From: Romanomermis culicivorax
Lineage: Eukaryota > Nematoda > Enoplea > Mermithida > Mermithidae
NCBI GenBank assembly: GCA_963922205.1
Contig: CAWUHX010000112.1
Span: forward strand, 248,001-312,000
Direction: 5' to 3'
Length of the DNA: 64,000 bases
Under the pieces are notes generated by a model. That model saw only the letters and a list, made by a program, of their open reading frames with translations, did no database searches and was not told where the DNA came from. Shown in pieces: positions 33,666-45,130 of the stretch; position 1 is the stretch's first letter; every line of letters begins with the position of its first letter. The position numbers were made by a program, and so were the translations under genes.

Positions 33666-34986
33666 CAATAACATGCGAATCAAATTTTGACTTAGTTTTT
33701 GATCTGAATTTCTGAAAACTCAGTTGCTGAAATTTTGAGGAAGTACTGTGAACACCTTAAATTGAATTCCGGTGAAGCGCATTATGCTTTAAATCATTCT
33801 ATAAAGGCGCGTCTAATTTCTTATGCAAATCCATTGTTTCATACTACCCTCTCTCTGTCCTTTCTTTTGTGTCACATTATGTTTTTCTAAGCAAATACAG
33901 ACATTGATTTGGTTAAAATTTTGTGACGTTCTATGCAAAAAAATAAGTTTTTGAAACTGGTGAAAAAGTAATAAAAAATATCATTCAAATAAAGCGGCCC
34001 CGGGACAGGACATCTCTTACAGTTCAGTATAGAGATGTACAAAAATCAGAATTTCATAAGCTTCTACATATGCTTAATGACGTCAATAAGTCCTTAAGTG
34101 GCCCTGTTTCATGAACTAATGAGTTCAAAACTAACAGAAGAAAAAGAAAATAAATATCAGGATAATCCTGATATACGTACGACAAAAAACATTTGTATAT
34201 TATAAACATATTACTAAAAATCAATGACGAAAAAATTTTCCCCGGTTCTTGTCAAAATACCATGATTTTCGCCTGATTTCCCCTGTTTCCCCGGTCGTCA
34301 AAAAAATCCCCTGATAATCGCCGGTTGCCCCGGTTGTGTGGGAACCCTGCTTTTATGACTGCTAAAACGATTAGAATAGTGAAAGATACTGACGACAGAT
34401 CAATATTGCATCGGTTTTTGAACTAAGGCAAAGTGCCATTATCCAGCGTAATAACAGATGTACAATAATCATTAAAAAGTTCACATTTCACATTATCAGC
34501 TACAAATATTAGAATCTTTATGTGCAAGAGAGGGTAGGTTTCTGGTAGAGCGCAGGCGCGAGTTTACAAAGGCACAGAAGGCCTTTGAGTCGTTTTTTGC
34601 AATAATTTGATTTTCTTCAGCAAATTGTTGTTTAAACACCTCTTATCGAATTTGTTTACATATAAAATGGTGAGCTTGCTTGTCAGCAAGATAATTAAAA
34701 GTTCCATTAGCTAGAATGACATTTTCTAATCGCGCACCAGAATAATATAGAAAAATTGTGAATGAATTGACATCCGCAGCGAAACGCCGGAAACTTTCCA
34801 CTATTTTTCTTTTTATAACGTATTAAAATGCATCTCCGGACAGGAAAGCGTATAATCTATTCAATAGGGCAGTCAGGCTTCAAGTTGCACTGTGTAACTT
34901 GACAGAAAAAATTTGGTTTCACAGCCATAAATTTGTTTGCTGTGTGCAAAAAGCCCTGTTGGCAACACTGCTCCTCCTACAGAAAA
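33666..34986. other. Non-coding sequence
   Basis: AT-rich and without a recognised gene. It holds an AAGTTGCACTGTGTAACTT palindrome (34882) and CCCCGGTT-type repeats near 34240-34340. Confidence 0.4.
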
Positions 34987-35271
34987 AGCACTGCGGACAG
35001 AGCACTAGCACATCGATTTGATTGATCGAAAAAATTCCATCATCAATTTCATTGATTGAAAAAATTTACTGTGTTAATTTGATTGGTCGGGAAAATGTAG
35101 TTTACTGCATCTTAACCACAAATCTAAGCCTAAGCTTAAGTACCCTAAGCCTAAACCTAAGCCTAAACCTATGCCTAAACCAAAGCCAGAAAATTAGTCC
35201 GAACGAAACTAAAACATTCGATAAGTTTTTTCGACTAATCAAATCGATGCTAATGCTCTCTCCGCAATGCT
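34987..35271. mobile_element. MITE with telomere-like CCTAAG hexamers, 285 bp
   Basis: About 45-base terminal inverted repeats: AGCACTGCGGACAGAGCACT at the left, and AGTATTG-type complement ending CTCTCTCCGCAATGCT at the right. Internal TTGATTGATCGAAAAAATT units and a central (CCTAAG)n-like array (35131-35190). Related to the larger copy at 38409-40341. No target duplication was confirmed for this copy. Confidence 0.65.
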
Positions 35272-36276
35272 TAATCTCACCGTTTTCTTCCTCGAAGATT
35301 CTTTCCACATGAGAACCGGACCCAAACCTTTTTCCTCATTTTCCAAAAATTTTCCACATTTTTAAAAACATTTATAATGTGGCTACAGATGCTTTTTTAT
35401 GCATTTTGGGAGCATGCCGAAGCATTTTGTTGTATTTGGAGTCAGAAACCTGCAAAAATGAGAAAAAATTGAGAAAATTCTGGTTATATTAGTCAAAATG
35501 AGCTCATGAAGAATATATTGGTGTTCCACAGAAGCGGGTGGAGCATGTTAACGATAGAGTTCTCAGGAATTTGTCCGCTATTAACATTTCTATGGCTCTG
35601 ATTATAATCTTCTAATTTTATTTAGTTCTTGGTCCGGCGCGGAGCGCCGGAAAAATTTTTGGATTTTCACTTTTTAAAACGCTGGAAATTGAATCTTCAC
35701 AACGTTGGGAAATAAATTAAAATCCGACTGATGATGAAGTATTATTTGTTTTTTTTTCAGTTTTTATATTCTAAAACGCTGGAAAATAAATCTCTCCATC
35801 ATAAACAGAGTTTCTAAAATCACAATCTAGAATGATGTCTTCAATTTCCATCTTCGATAAACGCAAAAGTTCAGGTTGCAGACGTTTAAAAAATTTCAAA
35901 CATCGACTATCGAGAGAAAAAATTGAGAGAATTGATGAAAAATCTCAATTTTGGGCGGCATAATTGACTGTTAACGATTAGAAAATGAAACGAGCTAACT
36001 TGATTGACAGAAACTGTTGAGCATTAATTAGTAAGTCGAAGTAGTTAATGGCCGCGCCTGATAGAAAATAGTCAAGATTGTACCCGTGACCGCCGCGAAG
36101 CGCTGGAAAATTTTGAGATTTTGACCCTTTGAAGTCCACCAAAACGCATCTTTTCAGTTTTGAATTACCCAAAATTCTTTCCACAATGAGAACCATACCC
36201 AAAATTTTTTTCCTCATTTCGAAATTTTTTCCCTCAAAAGACCCAATTTGAGGGAAAAAAACGGTGTCTCTACCCC
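35272..36276. other. Non-coding sequence
   Basis: No recognised gene. GGCGCGGAGCGCC (35636) and CGCCGCGAAGCGC (36091) palindromes belong to the dispersed set. Confidence 0.4.
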
Positions 36277-36285
36277 AATGCTTTC

Positions 36286-36385
36286 GGCAGTGTCTATTGA
36301 CCGGATCCGGTCAATATTTTTTTAGCTATTGACAGTATCCGGGCAGGAGAAGATGCTATGGGAGCGTGATATTGACCGTACGAAA
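36286..36385 (+). repeat. Left terminal inverted repeat of the 14.3-kb element
   Basis: Contains the perfect 20-bp palindrome ATTGACCGGATCCGGTCAAT (36295-36314) and a partial second copy, TTGACAGTATCCGGGCAGG. The TIR alternates related ATTGAC/GGATCC pieces, which could be transposase-binding sites. Confidence 0.75.
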
Positions 36386-37041
36386 AGTACAGTAAACTAA
36401 CTAATCAAGTGATCAAACATGCAAAAAGTTAAAACCTGCAGATCATTTGCAGAAACATACATTGCTGGTTCCGACGAGCTTCTTATTCCATATAGCACCT
36501 TATACAACACGCTAATTACTAGCTCCAGATATATTAGATCGAAAATGATAGAGAAACGTTTGAACGCTTCCACCAACTATATGGTGAAAACATCGCGATC
36601 GGTCATCAGCAGTTGCAGTACAATGTGCTGAAAAATGCATTTTCCGACATTTTAGAGGCCTGGAAATCAAAATTTTTCGGCGCTGGGCGCCGAACAGGTT
36701 ACTGTAGCTAGCCTTATGATTTTTCCTTCAAAATTCAGGAAAGTCAGTTCTAACAGTCATGAAGTGAATGAAATACAAGATAAGTGATTTTTTATCATTT
36801 TCCTTATGAAACTAAGCGAATTTATCAATTTTAATGTGATCAAATAAAAATTTGGAGCCAAATTTTTCCGTTTGCAAAAAAACCTGATGATTGAGTTGAA
36901 TAATGACTGATCTAATATGTGAACATTGTTATTCTTTGTTTGATTGAGTACGTATTCAAAATGATTGATCTGTTACGTAGGCTTCTACCGTGATTTTGAA
37001 GAGCGTTTTTGAATAAATTTGTTGTAAGAAACATTGTTTAT

Positions 37042-37775
37042 CAGGGTTGGCGGGCATTGGGTTTTTGAGTTGATGGGTTTTCTTGGGTTGGAAAATAGGA
37101 CAATTCTGGGTTTTTGGGTTTTTTGGTTTTTTAAGAAAAAATTAATTTTTTTCCATTTTGTTCATAGGAATAAAGTTTCTTCCTGATTTAATAATCGAAA
37201 TGAGAGTTGAGCCAACTTTAATAACTGCAATATCTGAATATTAGGCAGATTTTACTGCTCATGAGTCATGAGTATTTATGAGCAGTGCTAGTGAGCAATA
37301 CACTGCACAGCATAACTTGTGACTGCTAAAGTCTGCTCACAGCCGTCAGCATTTGGTGAGCCGACTTGAGCAGCCCTAAAATTTTGAGGGAGACAGCAGA
37401 CCCATTGGAGAAAGAGGCAGCTGACGACTTTTGGGTTCAAAAATGGGTTGAAAATAGACCACCAACCAGTATTTTGGTTGAATGGCTGTAAGCAGGTATG
37501 AATGTTGAAGAAAGAAACATCAAACTTTTTTCAGCCTGCAAAAACACAATTTACAAGCAACTCAATGAATAAATGATCTCGGCAAGTGAAGATGATGAAA
37601 AAAATACGTTTCGTTACAAAATGCTGGAGAGTGGCCAAAAATCTGCTATGCAATATTGGTTGACCGAAAGCAAAATGTGGCCTTCATTCCAAAAAATTGC
37701 CCAGAAAGTACGTTTTTTAAGACTAGTAATGGCAAGCAAGCGAAATTTTTTTGTCATGTTATTATCAGGTTTTTT
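37042..37775 (+). mobile_element. hAT remnant with CAGGGTTGG terminus
   Basis: Begins CAGGGTTGGCGGGC. The frame at 37573 reads FRYKMLESGQKSAMQYWLTESKMWPSFQKI, shared with 49190-49330. The intervening part is a hAT core decayed by stops. A short CAGGTTTTTTTGTAC inverted-repeat insertion follows at 37767. Confidence 0.6.
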
Positions 37776-38408
37776 TGTACATGACCCCTTTGCACGTGTA
37801 CAAATGACAGCCAATATTTCATTTGTACTATTTGTACATTCTAAAAAATAGGTACAAATAAGTAACCTGAGTTCCACTATAAATCATGGACAAAGACTAA
37901 TAACCAAATCAGTATAATTTTCAAATTTTATTCATTACAAAAAAAATTCATCAAAATTGAGCATGAAATGGAAATTTTCGAGTTTCAAGTGTAATTTATG
38001 AGCACTGTGGAACAATTTGTCTAGAAAACTATCCTTTTTTATTGTTAGAATATGAGCTGATAAAACGTTTATGTCGTTGAAAAGGATTATTGGTTATTAT
38101 CCACAGGTCTCTCAGTTCATATTTGGCAGGTTTTAAAGACGACTTCATCAATGAGTGCATTCATCTTTCCATCAAAAAGAGCCCATCCATGTGAGTTGTT
38201 GCCGCATCAAATAACGTTCTGTATCTTTTTTCCAAATCAGAATTTTTTTCTTTACTTAGTTATCATTTCGTGATTGTTTCAATTAGCATTACCTATTCAA
38301 TTAATACTTTTGATGGAAAAAACTGGAATGAAGTGCATATTGCTTGTTCAATTACCGCGTGTCCGTACTGTATACTGTATTGAGTGGGATAAAGGAGCAA
38401 TTAAAGAT

Positions 38409-40341
38409 ACAAAGCATTAGAAAGTGAGATCTGTCATCAATTTGATTGGTGAAAAAATTCCATACCTTCAATTTGATTGGTCGAAAAGTTGTAGTCTTTG
38501 AATGAATGAATGAATTTATTACTTGCATTAGAAAAAATAAACAACAATGACAGTCGATGGAAATAAATATAATTTGAGTGGTAATTACAAGAAAAAAATA
38601 CAAAATTGTTACTAATAGTAAACAAAATGCCAAAAAACCATATTAAAGATGGGACAGGCAAAAAATAATTACAGTAAAGCTCGCTGCAAGTAATAGGGAG
38701 CACAGGTTACTATGCGTAACAGAACTAACGCCACCCCCAAGATACCTTGAAAAATCTATTTTTGACACTATAGTTTTAAAGGCCTGTAGATTGGAAGAAC
38801 TAATAATATCATTTGGGATGTCCTTCCATATGTTGACATGGTATCTGTTCGAGAAATCATAAAGCGTTGCATTTGTTCTGGCTTTACCAGTAATCAGTTA
38901 GTAGTCATTTTTACAGTGAGTAAAGTCAGAACTGCTGCTAATGAAAAAATCTGATGGTTTAAGGCATGATTGGTTCTTAAAGATTTGGAACATGAGATTT
39001 AATGCAGATAACAGTCGACGAACTTCTAGGGGTTCTATACCCAGTTTTGATAAACACTGGTCGTAGGAAAGTTCACACGTGAAACCAAATATTCGCTTAG
39101 TAAACCTCCTCTGAACATTTCAACTAAGTCGATATCAGAAGCATAATAGGAATTCCAAACAGTGGAACAATACTCTAATATTGGTCTAACATAAACTGTA
39201 AAGGCACAGATAAGATTAGAGGTGTTATGAGAAGTAAATGTTTTCATTATCAAATAGCTCCATTGGTAAGCTTTTTTAATTATATGATTGAGGTGATCCC
39301 TGAAATTTAAATTTTGGGAGATAAGTATACCTACCAAGATCTCTAACGTATAGATTGTTGCTGGGAATAACAGAATTACCCATTGTGTAATTGTATTTTG
39401 GATTTGAAGAACCCAAATATAGAACAGTACTCTTTTCAGCATAAATTTCTAATTGCCATTTTTAGACCAACCAAAAATTTGATCAAGATCATCTTCGAGG
39501 ATACGTTTGTTTCTGGAACAATTGAAGATCCTAACGTCATCAGCAAAAAGATAGATATCAGATTTTAGATTGTCATGGAGATCATGATCAGAAAAGTGTA
39601 GGACCTAGAACACTACCCTGAGGAACACCATTAGAGACGGGAGCAAACTGAGAAGTGACATTATTGATACAGACTCTCTGGGTTTGAGTTGAGAGGAAAT
39701 CTAAGATCCACTTTTCAAGAAAGCCTGAGATACCATAGGTTTTCAATTTGAGCATCAATTTTTTGTGAGATACGGAATCAAAGGCTTTCTTGAAATCAAT
39801 GTAAATTGTGTCGATTGGCAAGCTGGAATCAATGTGTTTGGTCCATACATTTTTACATTGAAGTAATTGTGTTTCACAAGATTTTGTTGAGAGGAAACCA
39901 AACTGGCATGGAGTTAAGAGGAAATTATTTCTCAGATAGAACATGATAGAGGAGTTAATGATACTTTCCATAATCTTGCAAGGGAAGCTACACAAAGAGA
40001 TAAGCGGATAGTTGGAAGGAAGGGCAGGGTCGCCTTTTTTGAACACCGGAACAATGTTTGTGTTTTTCTACAATAAGGGGGGTGATCCAGTTTTGAAAGA
40101 AACTTCGAAAATATGTGTCTACTCCTTCCTAACCATGAGTGCGAGCCTAAGCAAAGGCCTATGCCTAAGCCTAAACCTGAGACAAAACCTAATCCTATGC
40201 CTAAGCTTAGTGTAAACATAAGCCTGAGCCTAAGCCTGAGTCTAAGCCTAAGCCAGAAAATTTGCCAGAAACAACTGTAAAAATCAATAAATTTTTTCGA
40301 CCAATCAAAATGATGACAGATCTCGCTTAGCAATGCTTTCT
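38409..40341. mobile_element. TIR element with CCTAAG hexamers and 9-bp target duplication, split by a LINE
   Basis: Ends AAAGCATTAGAAAGTGAGAT and the inverse ATCTCGCTTAGCAATGCTTT. Adjacent ATTAAAGAT occurs on both sides (38400-38408, 40342-40350). Next come TTTGATTGGT(C)GAAAA units and, on the right, a (CCTAAG)n-like array at 40140-40255. Without the LINE it would be about 320 bases, like the MITE at 34987. Confidence 0.65.
38503..40115 (-). mobile_element. Non-LTR retrotransposon (Jockey/CR1-like), 5'-truncated, inserted in the MITE
   Basis: Minus-strand reverse transcriptase blocks: FKKGDPALPSNYPLISL, IYIDFKKAFDSVSHKKL (catalytic D), NGVPQGSVLGP and then LFADDVRIF (the FADD box, near 39545). 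The thumb and C-terminal region follow (LNFRDHLNHIIKKAY, ILEYCSTVWNSYY). The 3' end is an (AATG)n tail at 38510. Several frame breaks separate the blocks, so the copy is dead. It interrupts the CCTAAG MITE between its inner repeats and the hexamer array. Confidence 0.8.
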
Positions 40342-40345
40342 ATTA

Positions 40346-43295
40346 AAGATTGGCACAGTCAGGGTTTTTTTTCGCACATAGCAATCAAATATTGTGCTGT
40401 GCAACCAAATTTTTTCTGCCAAGTTGCACAGTGCAACTTGAGGTCTGTCTGCTCTTTTGATAAGCTTATTGGGTTTTCTGTCCAGAGATGCATTTTTATG
40501 CATTCTAAAATGGAATAAAGTGAAAATTTTCTGGTGCTCTGCCATGTTTCAATTCATTTATATTTTTCTATATTATCCCAGTGCGCAGTTAGAAAAGGTA
40601 TTTCTAGTTAGTGCTTATAGTTTCTAGTTATCAGCATGTTATGGTTAAATGTTTGATCCTGTATTGTTTTTTCACGAAGTTGATGAGAACCAACATTTTT
40701 CTCAATAATTTTCCTAAATTTTTTGCGACCGTCACAAAAAATTTGAATTTTGACTTTCATGTGATTAAAACATTTTGAGTGTAAGGCAATTCTAGAAATT
40801 TTTGGCGGTTGCAAGCCACTTGCTTAGTTTTTGGATTTCAGTTTGTCCCACTGAAAATTCATTAAATTCACTGAGGAATCAAACCTTCTGTCTGGCAAAT
40901 AAAAGGTGAAAAGATTCATTTTTCAGCCTTCCAGAATATTGAAATCCCCACAAAAATTTTCGGCGCTAAGTGTGGAACTAGTTACTCTAGTCTGGTTATA
41001 TTAACTTTTTCATTTGGTCTACAAAACTCAAAAAATAGGGTTTTAAATGCCTAAAACTGATGTGGATCAAATGAAATGTCAAGAAAACAGTTTGCGATGG
41101 TTTTTCCCATAAATTTAAGCAAATTTATCGATTTTTGAGTGAGCAACTAAAAATTTATCTGCAACCAAAATTTCTCCCTAAGTTGCACATTTCAACCTGG
41201 CCTGTGCAAAAAAACCCTGGGCACAGCGCAGCGTTTTTTTGTGCACAGACATTTGTGCCAATTGGCACAAGAGGCCAAAAAAATTTGGGCCAATGGCACA
41301 AAAATTTTTTTTACTGGAAATATACTGGAAACTGCGGGAAAGTTTTAGGCCAAAGGTTTGATAAAAAGTTAACACTTAACGCATTAATTTTTTGTAAAAA
41401 TCGCACCCAGCCTAACCTATTTTTCAGCTAATCATGTCAGTGAGATAAGAAAAAACTGTGCAAGAAAATAGTTCGCGGGGACTCAAAAAGGAATGAAATG
41501 CTGAGAAAATTTAGGCTCAAGAATTGATGATCAAATTGATTAAATTTTTGACTATCAAATATCTATATATAATATTCAACAACAATGTAAAAACTAGAAA
41601 AAATAACATGAAAAATTGTGTGAATTTTTGGTCCAAACATTGCACCAATGATATCAATTTTTCTGTTTGAATTAATCAAACACAGAAAGTAAGAATGTCA
41701 GTATTAAATCCGAATCTCACTGAATGAACAGAGAATATTCAGAATTCCTTTTCATTCATCAGTCATTGACAGCGTATGAATGTAATGTTTATGTCTCTGC
41801 TGAAGTCCGGGGATGTCAGCAATATAACTCAAGCCCTATTGGCTTGTATCCAACTGACTACTGTAGGTCACTCAAAGGAGCTTCCTATTAGCAATCAACT
41901 GAACACAGTGCAACAGTCCTTATGCAGAAATAAACACAGCCTTCAGTCACTAATGAGCAACTGGAAACTCTAACTCTTGCAATCGAAGGGCACTCAGGGT
42001 CTCCCCAGATGCCTCCTAAAGGTTTACGCAAATAAACAGAACTCACTATAATAATAATATCCAAAGGAGCTGGGGCTTCACCTTGGCTTTGGCTCCCATG
42101 TACAACAACTCCCGCTTCCGCTTATTGCGCAAGTAATGAAATAAATAATAATAATAAATAATAAATAATAATATTACTATTAATATGGTGTCAGGCTGTT
42201 GACGCTTGCCTTTACTAGGCGAAAAAGAATAATACAATATAAACAGACGCCACTCGCCCACGACACACCAAAATTACGAGAATATGAAAGAATGACCAAC
42301 ATTTCTCTTTTTTGGTCGAATCGTAACTTTGTCGATTCACCAATTTTGCATAGATGTGGGATTGCTACTGCAGTAAGCACATCCCCAACATCCCTCCGGC
42401 CTTGAAACTGACCAAGGGTAGGTTAAGAAGGAAACTGTGAGCAGGACTTTTACCTTTTACAGTGTGACCTACTACTGGATCCCAACTTTATAAAAAAGAT
42501 TATGATCCGACCCTGAAGGGTGTACGGGTCATAATCGTCCTGACCTAACCCCAAGGGTGTACGGGTTAAGACCACCTCCAACGTCAAGTCTTTTTACAAG
42601 GTTACCCAGGTCTGTCCACTGAGATGCCGTGGCTCGATCAATCACTGATCCAGCACCTGACGGATTGACGACTCTGCATCCGCTTGACTTTTCCCTGGCT
42701 TCGCCAGCGTGCCTTGAGGCTCCTAGGCCTCCACTATTGATCGTTTCGTCCCATTGAGTGATGTGGAGTGTCTTTAGTAGCAGCATCCCAATCCTTGTAG
42801 TAATCGGCTACTTTCATCCACTACCTCGCCCTTTCGGTTCGCCGTCGATTTTTTGTACGAAAAATTTTAAAATACGATATGACGAACAAGTATTTACAAA
42901 ACTAGTAGGGCGAAAATATTGTGCAAAAATTTTAAAATATACGAGGCACAAATGACAAGGCAAAATAATTTACAAGGCACAGAAAATAACGACAAAAAAA
43001 AATTTTACGAGGAAAAAATGATGAGAATTCAATATGAGAAAAAATAACAAATGCAAAATAAGTGAAAGGAATTTAAACCAAAAAGTGGACTCAAGCGATG
43101 AGCTTGGCCAAAAATGAGATTTTTCGAAAGGCAACAACACAACCAAAAAATTAAATAATATTTTTGTATTTTGTGTTTTATAATGTTTTTGGGTTTTTGT
43201 GATTTTATTATGTTTTTGTATTTTTGTGTTTTTTTAATAAATGAAATATGAATCAAGAACGGAGGATTTTTGACCAAGATTTTTGCGGCTTAAAT
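40346..43295. other. Interior of the 14.3-kb element, no gene recognised
   Basis: Contains AAGTTGCACAGTGCAACTT (40421) and AAGTTGCACATTTCAACC (41180) palindromes and an (AAT)n microsatellite at 42140-42180. A GC-richer stretch at 42420-42850 holds two copies of AAGGGTGTACGGGT (42515, 42551). I see no convincing coding frame. Confidence 0.45.
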
Positions 43296-43828
43296 TTATT
43301 GTTGCTGCCCGCCACCTTGCTGCTGGCCTTGTTGATGACCTCCGGGACCTCGGAATGCACCACAAGGGTACTGTCCTCGGTATATACCTTGGCCACCAAC
43401 ATAACCAGCTCTGCCCCTGTTCAGATTGTTAAAATAAAACTGGCCTGGTTGGGCACCCCTTCCCCATCCTCCACGAGCTACCCTAGCTTCCTGTGGATGC
43501 TGTATAGGTTGCTGTTGTTTCAGAACAGTTCTGGAGCTTGCCCAGTGCCAGAACTGGGGCCAGTAGAGACCTGGTTGGCTATACCAATGGTGGCTCCTTG
43601 ACCACCAGTTTGACTACTTGTGAGTCCAGGTGCCCAAAAGGTCTGTCCTGCATCATTCTGAACTTTGCTAAATTTAGCAGTAGTCGGAGGACTTGGGCTA
43701 CCTGACCTTTTGACATCCATTTCTGCCACTTGTTGACTGTAATTATACATCACCAAGCGATAGGCAGTCTTAAAAACCTCCGAAGCAGTGGCTTTCTGAT
43801 ATTCCTGTAACAGCATGATGTTTGCAAA

Positions 43829-45130
43829 CAGTGTTTTTTTTTTGGTCAAAACTTTTTTCCACAAATGTCGAAAGACGATCAAACTTTTTTCAACATACGG
43901 AAAAATTTTGCAACATTTTAATTTATCTATTATTATGTCGTATATGTATATTGTGTATGTTTTACATAGAAATGGATATAGTTGCTTCGGTAATAATTTG
44001 AGCGACGTCTTATAAGAATAATGTGTTTTAGATGTCAAATAAAATTACCAATTATATTAAATCTGTACAACAGCCGATTGAATTTGCACATACAGCACCT
44101 GCCTAAACAGATGCAAATAACAATCAGTTAGTCGATTTGTCAAATGGCAACATGGCTGCAGTTGATGTCATTGCTCATACGTTTCAGACTAGTTGGTCAA
44201 AAGATTTTCCATGGCTTGTTCGAGTCACTGAAAACACCGTAAAATGCACAGTTTGCGAATGAAACAAAATTGACAAAAAGAACGACTGGGGGACTGGGAA
44301 AGAAATTTTGACATGGCTCAAACTGACCTTTTCGAAACACGTGGTCAGTGTTGAACACAAGCAAAATTTACAAATTGCGCCCATGTGAATTCAGTTAATT
44401 GCCGCAGCACAAATGGAAATCGAATCTCAAATGATTGCCCTGATGACAAATATACTAGTGGGAATGCAGAATGAAATTAGTATAAATAAGATAGAATTTT
44501 TGCATACACTGATGTCGCATCACCTTGAAAAGGCAAAAGACGAAGCCCAAAATTCGAGTAGTAGCCATTCCAAGTACAAATACAAAATTTCTACCAAACA
44601 TGGGTCGTTGTTTTCTACTTATCAAATGTTGGAGTTGATTGGTTGTGCCATTCTCGATTCTTGTATTTCAAAGGTATTATTTACTATTCTAATACAGCTT
44701 AATATTAAAAAACTAAGAGGCTTTCAGTTTGAAAGTGCCAAAGCTATATGCCTTCATGTTGACGAATTGACTAATCTTTGTGGTGCCAAAATTTTGTTGC
44801 TGTATCTGACAACAATTGCAGTTGAAGACAAGGATTCCAGTGAACATTACGGGGCGGCTATTGAATTAGATGATCAATGTGACGCATCCAGTATTGCATC
44901 AAAAATCAATGAATGGGAGAATTGTGATTTTACCATTTCATAAAAGTGTGATTAGAATTTTTCTCCGTGTTATTTGAAAACAATTTCTGGATAAAATAAA
45001 TGTATGGCGAATAAAATTTTTTGAGAACTCGTCGAAGTTTCTGCAACAGTTGTTGAAAGAGGTCAAAATTTTTTTCCACATTTAAGAAAAGTTTTCCACA
45101 TTATAGTGCAAATGTAGCAAAAAAACACTG
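43829..45130 (+). mobile_element. hAT element (1302 bp) inside the virus-like gene
   Basis: Ends CAGTGTTTTTTT and AAAAAAACACTG. The exact 8-bp duplication TTTGCAAA lies on both sides (43821-43828, 45131-45138). Reading across the empty site brings SAKVFAN into register with MLLQEYQKATASEVF of the host frame, so the gene existed before the insertion. It encodes a decayed transposase in the opposite direction to the interrupted gene. Confidence 0.9.
44170..44943 (+). pseudogene. ZNF862/KIAA1586-like hAT transposase, N-terminal part
   Basis: HTFQTSWSKDFPWLVRVTEN, VKCTVCE, then LKLTFSKHVVSVEHKQNL is the BED/TTF-type finger of this hAT group. After in-frame stops, the frame from 44413 runs 176 codons to TAA 44941 (MEIESQMIALMTNILVG; CLHVDELTNLCGAKILLLYL). 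No catalytic acidic residues or dimerisation domain follow, so the copy is non-autonomous. Confidence 0.6.

Noticed and set aside
35131-35190. True telomere tract
   Set aside because: The CCTAAG array is short, degenerate and lies within a TIR element; a second one occurs in the sibling copy.
42420-42850. Structural RNA or tRNA-like gene in the GC-richer stretch
   Set aside because: Two AAGGGTGTACGGGT copies are present, but I could not fold a cloverleaf or see a conserved rRNA/snRNA motif.
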